A stretch of 5,774 nucleotides of DNA from JBCDIQ01 sp039024295 (lineage in GTDB: Bacteria > Bacteroidota > Bacteroidia > J057), in NCBI GenBank assembly GCA_039024295.1, contig JBCDIQ010000363.1, forward strand, positions 1-5,774, read 5' to 3'. The position numbers and the translations under genes are program-made. The notes beneath the pieces were generated by a model. The model was not told the DNA's origin. It made no database searches and saw only the letters and a program-made list of their open reading frames with translations. Each line of letters starts with the position of its first letter. Position 1 is the stretch's first letter. This document shows positions 1 to 5,750 of the stretch, in pieces.

Positions 1-465
1 AAAGATGAAACTGAAAAAAAGGAAACACGGGGAAATGGCATCCAAATAAAAGTTGAAGAAGATAACGAGACAGCAGTAGAGGGCAATAGAGTTGTGACTA
101 CAAATAAGACCAAGGTAGAACTACTCAAAATCAAGCAAGTAGGTCAAAAAATTGAGTGTCATTTTAGATTTACCAATGTTGGACCAGATGTTCAATTCTA
201 CTTATACTCTGGCGGCTATTATAACCTTACCAAACTAATTGATACAAATAATGGCCTTGAATATTCTGCTACACAAGTTGAACTAGGTGAATTTGTAAAT
301 AACGGCTATGTCGTCAAAACATTGATTACAAATAACCCCGTGACGGCAAAAATTACGTTTGATGGAGCGGCAACCAAAGTAAAAAAAATTGCGAGACTAA
401 CCGGAAGATGCATGGGACATGGGGGATACTTTGTATTTGAGATGCGCGATATTGTTATGGATTAA
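1..465 (+). CDS. 3' part of a gene cut by the window edge; C-terminal beta-rich domain, function unknown
   Basis: The frame is open from base 1 to a TAA at 463-465 (154 codons), so the gene begins outside the window. The GTG at base 94 (codon 32) is the first in-frame start-like codon, but nothing marks it as real: there is no ribosome site, and the codons before it read as normal protein. Codons 1-32 are charged and polar (many K, E, D, N, T), like an interdomain linker. From about codon 38 to the end, alternating hydrophobic and polar strands with a TNVGPD turn, a YSATQVELG strand and a final FEMRDI strand suggest an immunoglobulin-like beta sandwich. Such domains occur at the C-terminus of larger bacterial proteins, including some caspase-like ones, but I cannot assign a family. 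No membrane segment is visible. A 180-base sample is about 33% GC, well below the adjacent kinase gene. Partial CDS is well supported; function is not. Confidence 0.75.
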   Translation, partial: KDETEKKETRGNGIQIKVEEDNETAVEGNRVVTTNKTKVELLKIKQVGQKIECHFRFTNVGPDVQFYLYSGGYYNLTKLIDTNNGLEYSATQVELGEFVNNGYVVKTLITNNPVTAKITFDGAATKVKKIARLTGRCMGHGGYFVFEMRDIVMD

Positions 466-504
466 AGTTTTAGACATCTGTTTTACAATTACTTAGGTAT
501 TCCC

Positions 505-1188
505 TCACCCCAACAACTTATACCCCACCCCATGCACGGTTAAAATATGCTTGGGCTGGTTGGGGTCTTCTTCGATCTTCTGGCGAAGCTTGAGCACGAA
601 ATTGTCCACAGTTCGTGTGGTGGGATGGGCATCATAGCCCCAAATTTCCTGGAGCAAGTCCGCCCGGCTGACGATTTCATTGAGGTGCTTGCACAGGTAA
701 CGCAGGATTTCCACTTCCCGGTGCGACATTTTCACTTGCTCCTCCCCTATTCTGGCCTGGTACGATTGAAAGTTAACCGTAAGTCGGCCAATGGTGCGCT
801 CATCTGGATCAGAAGCCTGGGTGGGTCCTGCACGGCGCAGCACGGCCTTTACCCTGGCGAGCAGTTCTCTTAGGCTAAACGGCTTGGTGATATAATCATC
901 GGCACCGAGTTCCAGTCCCAGTACTTTGTCAATCTCTTCCCCTTTGGCAGTTAGCAAAATAATGGGCGTTTCTACTCCTCCTTCACGCGCTTTTCTGCAA
1001 ACATCAAAGCCCGACATGCGGGGCATCATCACATCCAGTAACACCAGATCAAATTTACCTTTCATCAATTGATCCAGGCCCTCTACTCCATCTCCAGCCA
1101 CCGCTACCTGATACCCTTCAAACTCCAGGTTGTCACGCAGGCCCATCTGCATGCTCGGCTCGTCCTCTACCAGTAAAATGTTATACAT
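505..1188 (-). CDS. OmpR/PhoB-family response regulator
   Basis: This is a DNA-binding response regulator of 227 residues, a usual length for the family. The receiver domain (about 1-119) has the acidic pair E8/D9 in LLVEDEP, phosphoacceptor D52 in LLDVMMP, switch T80 in LLTAK, and invariant K102 in TKPF. The winged-helix domain (about 130-227) contains SHREVEILRYL, TTRTVDNFVLKLRQKIE and the terminal VHGVGYKL hairpin typical of OmpR/PhoB proteins. The start is set at the ATG at 1186-1188, which puts LLVEDE at its usual place. An upstream in-frame start at 1236 would add 16 residues unlike the family and extend the overlap with the kinase gene. The ATG overlaps the kinase stop (ATGTATAA), so the two are probably translationally coupled. 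There is no Shine-Dalgarno sequence. Phosphorylation by the upstream kinase is inferred from the pairing. Target genes are unknown; no terminator is evident after the TGA. Confidence 0.95.
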   Translation of the reverse strand: MYNILLVEDEPSMQMGLRDNLEFEGYQVAVAGDGVEGLDQLMKGKFDLVLLDVMMPRMSGFDVCRKAREGGVETPIILLTAKGEEIDKVLGLELGADDYITKPFSLRELLARVKAVLRRAGPTQASDPDERTIGRLTVNFQSYQARIGEEQVKMSHREVEILRYLCKHLNEIVSRADLLQEIWGYDAHPTTRTVDNFVLKLRQKIEEDPNQPKHILTVHGVGYKLLG

Positions 1189-2716
1189 CAGCAGGAACAA
1201 AATTAAGGCGGAAGGTACTGCCCTTTCCGGGTGCACTTTGCCGCAGTTCTACATTGCCGCCATGGGCGTTCATGATGTGTTGCACCAAGGAGAGTCCCAG
1301 TCCTGTCCCCTTGGTGTTGTGCACTTCCGCACTGCCCACCCGATAAAATTTATCAAAAACAGCTGCCTGGGCTTCTTTGGGAATGCCCATCCCATGATCT
1401 TTCAACTCCACAAATACCCGCCCATTTTGCCGGCCAGTGGTCAGTAACAGGCGTTTGTCCTCCTCACTGTATTTGATGGCGTTGTCCAGCAGGTTAATCA
1501 AGCTTTCTGTAGCAGCTTCCCGGTCCATATTTACTGTGGGCAAGTCTTCTGCCAAATCCGTATCGAGGGAAAATCCTTTTTGTTGCAAATGAAATCGATA
1601 GGTTTCCAGCACACCTTCTACCCATTCATTCATGCCTTTGGGTTCAAATTGGTACTCCCGTTTCCCTGCTTCCATTTTGGAGAAATTCAGGATCTTGTTC
1701 ACCATCCCTGACAGTCGCTGGGATTCCTGGGAAATGATCCGGTAGTATTCCTGCTTCTTCTTCTCCGTACGCACCCGTCCCATTTGCAGGGTTTCGGCAA
1801 ACATGCTGATCAGGGCGAGTGGGGTCCGAATCTCATGTGACACATTGGACACAAAATCAGACTTTGCCTGGGCAAGGTCCATCTCTTTCCGGATAGACCG
1901 GAATACCACCAACACACCTATCAGCAACAGCATTTCCAATCCTACGATCAGCAAGAGGTTGTTGGTAGACCGCTGCTTCACTAGGCTGTCGATGGTGGTG
2001 CCATTCAACCAAATGCCCATTTCATAGCCCGGCATCAACCAGATTTCGTTGGTTCGCTGTGGCAGAATTTCAGCAAAAGCTTCGGTCTGGTACAGCACCT
2101 CAGTTTCCTGGGAGTCCTGAATGGCCACCATGAACTTCTCTTGGGTGGCAGATTGGATCCTAGGTGCCAGCACCTGGCTGACAAATACCTGCGGGTCAAC
2201 TACCAACAGGCCATACACTTCCGGTTCGTCGGGTTCAGGAGATGTTTGTGGGAGAAATAACAGCCCCTCAGATGAGGTATCTGCAAGGGGAATGGGCAGG
2301 ATTTTCTGGTAGCCTGCCTTGCGGTACGTGATCAACTTTTTATACTCCGATGGGTAGGCATCTACCAGCGGATTACTCCAGTCATTGTCCCAGCCGGTTC
2401 GGGTATAAACGTTCAGGTCGTCGCCGGCCTGCAAGACCACATATTTGATGGCCTGCTGCTCATTGAGCAATTGCGACATCTGTGCCGTATCGTTGTTTTG
2501 GTGGGCCTCCACAGCTCTTTGTACCCATACCCGCGCAGCGTCATCGCCGTATTGATTCACCGAATAGAGGATGGACTCCAACTGCTCCCCATAGACCTCC
2601 ACGATTACCCGCTCATTCTCATTCAGCGAGTTTAGCTCATAGGCGACCGCAAATATGAGCGGCAGCGCGATCAGCACCGACAGTATTACCCCTATTTTTC
2701 GGAGAGAAGCAGACAT
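1181..2716 (-). CDS. Membrane sensor histidine kinase, HAMP-less, partner of the downstream regulator
   Basis: This inner-membrane sensor kinase has 511 residues. Membrane segment 1 is about 8-26 and segment 2 about 252-272; between them lie roughly 225 extracytoplasmic residues that I cannot assign to a known sensor family. Only about 15 residues separate segment 2 from the HisKA helix, so there is no room for a HAMP domain. The HisKA domain has phosphoacceptor H294 in NVSHEIRTPL. The ATPase domain shows the N box (NLLDNAIKYS, N408 and N412), G1 (DHGMGI, D440-I445), F box (FDKFYR, 454-459) and G2 (GTGLGL, 470-475). All catalytic motifs are intact, so it should autophosphorylate and pass phosphate to D52 of the regulator. 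The ATG at 2714-2716 is chosen because it places segment 1 immediately after a short K/R-containing N-terminus. The gene is divergent from higB across 193 bp. The stimulus cannot be read from sequence. Confidence 0.95.
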   Translation of the reverse strand: MSASLRKIGVILSVLIALPLIFAVAYELNSLNENERVIVEVYGEQLESILYSVNQYGDDAARVWVQRAVEAHQNNDTAQMSQLLNEQQAIKYVVLQAGDDLNVYTRTGWDNDWSNPLVDAYPSEYKKLITYRKAGYQKILPIPLADTSSEGLLFLPQTSPEPDEPEVYGLLVVDPQVFVSQVLAPRIQSATQEKFMVAIQDSQETEVLYQTEAFAEILPQRTNEIWLMPGYEMGIWLNGTTIDSLVKQRSTNNLLLIVGLEMLLLIGVLVVFRSIRKEMDLAQAKSDFVSNVSHEIRTPLALISMFAETLQMGRVRTEKKKQEYYRIISQESQRLSGMVNKILNFSKMEAGKREYQFEPKGMNEWVEGVLETYRFHLQQKGFSLDTDLAEDLPTVNMDREAATESLINLLDNAIKYSEEDKRLLLTTGRQNGRVFVELKDHGMGIPKEAQAAVFDKFYRVGSAEVHNTKGTGLGLSLVQHIMNAHGGNVELRQSAPGKGSTFRLNFVPADV

Positions 2717-2820
2717 ACGCGTGGTTCGGCAGCTTGGTTATATGACTAATTAATCATCTAAACTACGAGAAAAAATGAGGGAAAAGAAGTGAGGGTAAGG
2801 GACAGATACAGCTTTTGTCC

Positions 2821-2852
2821 TTGTTCACCGGAATACCCGAAAAATATCTTTT
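2821..2852 (+). promoter_or_regulatory. Candidate Bacteroidota-type promoter for higBA
   Basis: TTG at 2821-2823 is followed after 21 bases by TATCTTTT at 2845-2852, a 7-of-8 match to TAnnTTTG. Transcription would start near 2859, about 50 bases before the higB ATG, leaving the inverted repeat at 2884-2907 in the early transcribed region. It nearly abuts the candidate promoter on the opposite strand, so the two could interfere. This rests on pattern matching only. Confidence 0.22.
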
Positions 2853-2868
2853 AATATCCCGCTTCAAA
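2839..2868 (-). promoter_or_regulatory. Candidate Bacteroidota-type promoter for the kinase-regulator operon
   Basis: On the minus strand, TTTG (plus positions 2865-2868) is followed after 18 bases by TATTTTTC (plus 2839-2846). This resembles the Bacteroidota pattern of a TTTG box near -33 and TAnnTTTG near -7, with one mismatch. It would give a leader of about 115 bases before the kinase ATG. The region is AT-rich, so chance matches are likely. Confidence 0.25.
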
Positions 2869-2883
2869 CCATATATTAATGTT

Positions 2884-2907
2884 TTACGTTAGTAACGATA
2901 TACGTAA
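2884..2907 (+). promoter_or_regulatory. Nested inverted repeat before higB, candidate HigA operator
   Basis: A perfect inverted repeat CGTTA-G-TAACG lies at 2887-2897. It is partly enclosed by a wider pair, TTACG at 2884-2888 and CGTAA at 2903-2907. The element ends two bases before the higB start codon. Toxin-antitoxin operons of this type are commonly repressed by their antitoxin binding such palindromes near the promoter and start, so it is a reasonable operator for HigA. The repeats are seen directly; the role is inferred. Confidence 0.5.
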
Positions 2908-2909
2908 GC

Positions 2910-3191
2910 ATGATCGAATCGTTTAATTCAAAGGAAACCGAAAAAATATGGAATGGAGAGACTTCCAGAAAGCTGCCTCAAGATATGCAACGAGTTGCTC
3001 GACGGAAACTCAGAATGCTAAATGCAGCTGTTAAAATTACCGATTTACGCATTCCCCCAGGCAATAGGCTTGAGGTGCTAAAAGGCGATTTAGCAGGATA
3101 CCACAGCATAAGGATTAATCAGCAGTGGAGAATAATTTTTCAGTGGGATAATGGAAACTGCTACCAAGTTGAAATAATAGATTACCATTAA
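2910..3191 (+). CDS. higB: HigB-type toxin (RelE superfamily mRNA endonuclease)
   Basis: This 93-residue protein matches the HigB/plasmid-killer toxin family across its whole length. HigB toxins bind the ribosome and cut mRNA during translation, stopping growth when the antitoxin is lost. Diagnostic stretches are ARRKLRMLNAA (30-40), DLRIPPGNRLE (45-55), SIRINQQWRIIFQW (66-79) and the C-terminal DYH (91-93). The basic residues R68 and R74 and the final D-Y-H correspond, from memory, to active-site residues described for Proteus vulgaris HigB, so the toxin looks catalytically intact. ATG is at 2910-2912 with no Shine-Dalgarno sequence and an inverted repeat just upstream. The antitoxin gene begins six bases after the stop, giving the toxin-first order typical of higBA and the reverse of most toxin-antitoxin pairs. 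GC over most of the gene is about 43%, lower than the kinase gene, compatible with a mobile module. Confidence 0.93.
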   Translation: MIESFNSKETEKIWNGETSRKLPQDMQRVARRKLRMLNAAVKITDLRIPPGNRLEVLKGDLAGYHSIRINQQWRIIFQWDNGNCYQVEIIDYH

Positions 3192-3197
3192 TTGCTT

Positions 3198-3497
3198 ATG
3201 AAAACTATACCAAATATTCATCCTGGCGAGGTGTTGAAAGAAGAGTTTCTGGATACCATGGGGATAAGTGCCTACCGACTTTCCAAGGACCTAAACATTC
3301 CTCAAACCCGCACCTCAGATATTATTCACGGCAGAAGAAGGATCACAGCAGATACTGCCCTGAGGTTGAGCACCTATTTTGGCACCACTGCTCAATTTTG
3401 GCTAAACCTCCAGAACGATTATGACCTGGAAGAGGAAGCAAAATCTCTTGAACAGGAGTTGCAACTCATAAAGGAAAGAGGGAAAAACGTGGCTTGA
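3198..3497 (+). CDS. higA: HigA-type antitoxin, XRE-family helix-turn-helix protein
   Basis: This 99-residue protein is the partner of HigB. It should neutralise the toxin by direct binding and repress the operon. The N-terminal IHPGEVLKEEFLDTMGIS (7-24) and helix-turn-helix core AYRLSKDLNIPQTRTSDI (25-42), followed by IHGRRRITADTALRL (43-57), are the HigA/VapI signature. FGTTAQFWLNLQNDYDL (61-77) closes the domain, and a charged helix (about 78-96) ends the protein. The ATG at 3198 is preferred over the in-frame TTG at 3192, which touches the higB stop, because HigA proteins begin a few residues before the IHPGE motif. There is no Shine-Dalgarno sequence, so translation probably depends on ribosomes leaving higB. 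The domain is complete, so the module should be functional. Confidence 0.93.
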   Translation: MKTIPNIHPGEVLKEEFLDTMGISAYRLSKDLNIPQTRTSDIIHGRRRITADTALRLSTYFGTTAQFWLNLQNDYDLEEEAKSLEQELQLIKERGKNVA

Positions 3498-3551
3498 TCA
3501 ATGGGCCAAGTCATTTGGGGAAGAGGGTGTTAAACTGCAAATTAAAAAACC

Positions 3552-4976
3552 ATGAAAAACCTCCTCAAAATCCTTTTTTTCGGTGGTTTCCTCCTTATCC
3601 TCTTCTCCTGCGCCCAACGCGAGACCCAACAACCTGATTCCATTTCCCAAAAGCTGGATGCCTACCTCGATGCGCATGTGGCAAATAACCAATTCAATGG
3701 AAATGTACTCATTTCCAAAGGAGATTCGGTGGTGTATTTCCGATCACTGGGGATGGCCGATCGAGCATTTGGCATTCCAAACGATGACTCTACCAAGTTT
3801 TTGATTGGCTCGATCACCAAGCCGTTCACTGCTTATGGCATTCTCCTATTAGCGCAACAAGGCAAATTGTCACTGAAGGACCGACTTTCCACATACTTCC
3901 CGGACTTTCCTCACGCAGATCGGATCACAATCGAGCAATTGCTTACCCACAGATCTGGCCTGACGGACTACCACGCATTTCCCGATTGGAAAGCCAAAAG
4001 CAAAGGGGACATCACCCCTCAGCAAACGCTGGATCAAGTGGCAGAAAAGCCGTTGATATTTGAGCCGGGCAGTAAATTTAGCTACACCAATACCGGTTAT
4101 ATCTTCCTGGGCCTGATCATTGAGCAAGTGAGTGGGAGGTCATTTGAGGCTTTCATGCAGCAGGAGGTGATAATTCCGTTGGGATTGAAGTATACGGGGG
4201 TTGCTTCGAATGAGCAAGTGATCCCTCACCTTGCCGAAGGCTATACCACCAATCCACGAGAAACCCAGAAAGCCGATTACATCAATTACCGCCAACCCTA
4301 CGCGTCTGGCAATATGTATTCAACGCCATGGGACCTTTGGAAATTCACCCAGGCGGTGATGAACCATACCTTGCTGCCGTCCGAAACTACCGAGAGAATT
4401 TTCAATAACTCGGTGTACGGGTATGGATGGGGCATCAGGACATTCGATAGGGTGAAAGCCTATGGACATCATGGGGGCATGAATGGCTTTACTGGCTCGA
4501 TTACCTTTCTGCCTGAAGAAGCATATTTCATCTGTTTCCTGACCAATGATGACAACACGCCCAATTATACCCTGTCGGAAGATTTGGTCTCGATGGTGAT
4601 GAATAAGCCCGTTGCATTGCCCCTACCTGAAAAGCTCATTCCCCTTACGCCGGACATGAAACACCTGGTGGTTGGAAAATACCATAAAGGAACCATAGAT
4701 GAGGACTCAGAATGTAACCTGATTAGGGAGAGAGACTTCCTCACAGTATCAGAAGAAAACAACAAGCTCTACCTCCAGGAAACCGGGCAACCACGCCACG
4801 AGCTATTCCCTATTGATTCCAACCGCTATGCCTTGACCTTACTGGAATTCCATGCCGTCTTTTGTGACGTTGACAGCGGACGGTCACAGACCCTAAAATT
4901 TGAGGGAAGGAGCAATGTTGTTGCAAGGAGGCTAAAGCTTTTTAAGGTTCCTGCGGACCTGTTAAATAGCAACTGA
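3552..4976 (+). CDS. Serine hydrolase lipoprotein, class C beta-lactamase/esterase fold
   Basis: This 474-residue protein is an exported lipoprotein with a penicillin-binding-like serine hydrolase domain (beta-lactamase family, PF00144 type). Residues 1-19 form a signal peptide (MKN basic start, hydrophobic core, lipobox LFSC) with the lipidated cysteine at C20. The hydrolase domain spans about 31-350. It has S87-x-x-K90 in GSITKPF (nucleophile and base), Y178-x-N180 in SYTNTGY, and H306-x-G308 in GHHGGMNGF. All three catalytic motifs are present, so it should be active. About 360-470 is a separate beta-rich tail (VGKYHKG onward) like the lipocalin-like extension common in this family in Bacteroidota. 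Such proteins are mostly esterases or peptidases of unknown substrate, so beta-lactam resistance should not be assumed. It starts 54 bases after higA with no clear promoter or terminator between. The ATG at 3552 gives the signal peptide. Confidence 0.93.
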   Translation: MKNLLKILFFGGFLLILFSCAQRETQQPDSISQKLDAYLDAHVANNQFNGNVLISKGDSVVYFRSLGMADRAFGIPNDDSTKFLIGSITKPFTAYGILLLAQQGKLSLKDRLSTYFPDFPHADRITIEQLLTHRSGLTDYHAFPDWKAKSKGDITPQQTLDQVAEKPLIFEPGSKFSYTNTGYIFLGLIIEQVSGRSFEAFMQQEVIIPLGLKYTGVASNEQVIPHLAEGYTTNPRETQKADYINYRQPYASGNMYSTPWDLWKFTQAVMNHTLLPSETTERIFNNSVYGYGWGIRTFDRVKAYGHHGGMNGFTGSITFLPEEAYFICFLTNDDNTPNYTLSEDLVSMVMNKPVALPLPEKLIPLTPDMKHLVVGKYHKGTIDEDSECNLIRERDFLTVSEENNKLYLQETGQPRHELFPIDSNRYALTLLEFHAVFCDVDSGRSQTLKFEGRSNVVARRLKLFKVPADLLNSN

Positions 4977-4994
4977 GGCTTAACTGACATATTT

Positions 4995-5447
4995 ATGGAA
5001 GGAAGAACAGTTTATATGCTTGAGGTGAAAAAGCGAAAAGAATTATTGACGCAAATCGTCGATCTATCTCCAGAAAATGCCTCCATCAGTTTTGAGGGAG
5101 AGCTGAAAGGGGTATTGGTTCCTAAGTACCTTATTTCCGCAGATGCAATAGGTCTTCACAAGAGAAATACCCTTGCTCCGAGGATGGATTTCTGGGTATT
5201 TAACCTGGAAAAAAAAACCAAGGAATACCTGAAAGCTGACTTCATAAACAGAATCGGAATAGCTTCCAATGTGATTCATGTCCTTATGACCCATCAAGAG
5301 TCCTATCTGTTTGCTTCCTATTACCACTTTGCGAGCGGTATGGTGCAACTATTTCAATCTGATTTCTTCTCTAAGGAAACAGTTCTACAGCTAGTAAAAG
5401 CGGGCATCGTCGCGGGGTTTGAGGAAGTGATTCTTCCTGCATCGTAA
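4995..5447 (+). CDS. Uncharacterised 150-residue protein
   Basis: I do not recognise this family. The reading frame is a real-looking gene: it lies 18 bases after the hydrolase stop on the same strand and encodes a balanced protein with no signal peptide or membrane segment, so it is probably cytoplasmic. The N-terminal part (about 8-50) is charged and has SFEGELKGVLVPKYL, then a middle block (about 58-90) with RMDFWVFNLEKKTKEYL. The C-terminal half looks alpha/beta with aromatic-rich HQESYLFASYYHFASGMVQ (about 100-118). Start choice is open: ATG at 4995, or ATG at 5016 (M8), which would drop MEGRTVY. A purine-rich GGAAGGA at 4997-5003 lies 12 bases before the second ATG, too far for a convincing ribosome site. 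No cysteine or histidine pattern suggests metal binding. It could be co-transcribed with the hydrolase; a functional link is not shown. Confidence 0.7.
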   Translation: MEGRTVYMLEVKKRKELLTQIVDLSPENASISFEGELKGVLVPKYLISADAIGLHKRNTLAPRMDFWVFNLEKKTKEYLKADFINRIGIASNVIHVLMTHQESYLFASYYHFASGMVQLFQSDFFSKETVLQLVKAGIVAGFEEVILPAS

Positions 5448-5492
5448 TCCTAACAAGCCTTGGTGGTGCCATTTTTTAAAAAATTATGTCCC

Positions 5493-5750
5493 ATGAAGTT
5501 CACCGCCGATCATATTGACTCCATCAATAGAAGCGTGCTTTGTTGGCTGGCCACGGCCTCCAAAGAGAAAATCCCCAACGTATCTCCCAAAGAAATCTTC
5601 ACCCATTTTGGAGGAGAAAAAATCATCATTGCGAATATTGCTTCTCCCCAAACGGTGCGTAATATTCATGAGAATATAAGGTGCAAGAGCACGTCGCGGA
5701 CGCGAAAGCTAAAGGTGCGACCGTCGTTATGGGTGACAGCGCGCCGGTAG
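5493..5750 (+). CDS. PNPOx-family flavoprotein, 3' part replaced at a junction
   Basis: The first 61 codons (5493-5675) match the start of a small cytoplasmic pyridoxamine 5'-phosphate oxidase-like FMN-binding protein of about 130-150 residues. Supporting motifs are SVLCWLATAS (14-23), IPNVSPKEIFTHFG (27-40) and EKIIIANIASPQTVRNIHEN (42-61), a split beta-barrel start. In relatives this is followed by a strand of N-x-x-VCVSF type. Here it is replaced by about 24 residues that resemble no such protein and are rich in R, K, S and T, ending at a TAG at 5748-5750. The ATG at 5493 is chosen because it aligns with the usual family start; the in-frame TTG at 5460 would add an unrelated dozen residues. 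A perfect AT palindrome (5471-5484) lies just before the start. The reading frame past about 5676 is artefactual or recombined, so the true 3' end is missing. Confidence 0.72.
   Translation: MKFTADHIDSINRSVLCWLATASKEKIPNVSPKEIFTHFGGEKIIIANIASPQTVRNIHENIRCKSTSRTRKLKVRPSLWVTARR
5673..5681. other. Sequence junction between the PNPOx-like gene and a GC-rich fragment
   Basis: PNPOx resemblance ends with codon 61 (bases 5673-5675). Aldehyde-dehydrogenase resemblance begins in a different frame near 5678. GC is 37% for 5581-5680 and about 62% for 5681-5774 (58 of 94 by hand count). No inverted repeats, transposase or tRNA end flank the join. Confidence 0.65.

Noticed and set aside
94..465. A standalone small gene starting at GTG 94
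   Set aside because: The same frame is open back to base 1 with normal-looking codons, and there is no ribosome site at the GTG; it is better read as the end of a longer gene.
466..504. Bidirectional terminator between the convergent genes
   Set aside because: The 39-base gap shows no stable hairpin on either strand.
1189..1236. N-terminal extension of the response regulator to an ATG at 1236
   Set aside because: The added 16 residues do not fit the receiver domain, and the family start is MYNILLVEDE at 1188.
2910..3497. A new type of defence or toxin-antitoxin system
   Set aside because: Both proteins match the known HigB and HigA families over full length.
3498..3692. Minus-strand open frame of 64 codons over the start of the hydrolase gene
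   Set aside because: It lies opposite the signal peptide of a clearly coding gene and resembles nothing; it is a shadow frame.
3552..4976. Antibiotic-resistance beta-lactamase
   Set aside because: The catalytic motifs define the broad serine hydrolase family. The lipoprotein anchor and beta-rich C-terminal extension fit esterase or peptidase-like relatives, and nothing specific to resistance enzymes is visible.
5461..5484. Terminator after the 150-residue gene (weak TGGT/GCCA stem, then six T)
   Set aside because: The stem is only four pairs with one wobble and a three-base loop. The T run is half of an AT palindrome (5471-5484) and may equally be part of a promoter region.
5676..5750. A novel fusion tail on the PNPOx-like protein
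   Set aside because: The alternative frame encodes recognisable aldehyde dehydrogenase sequence, so the R/K/S-rich tail is an out-of-frame reading of foreign sequence.
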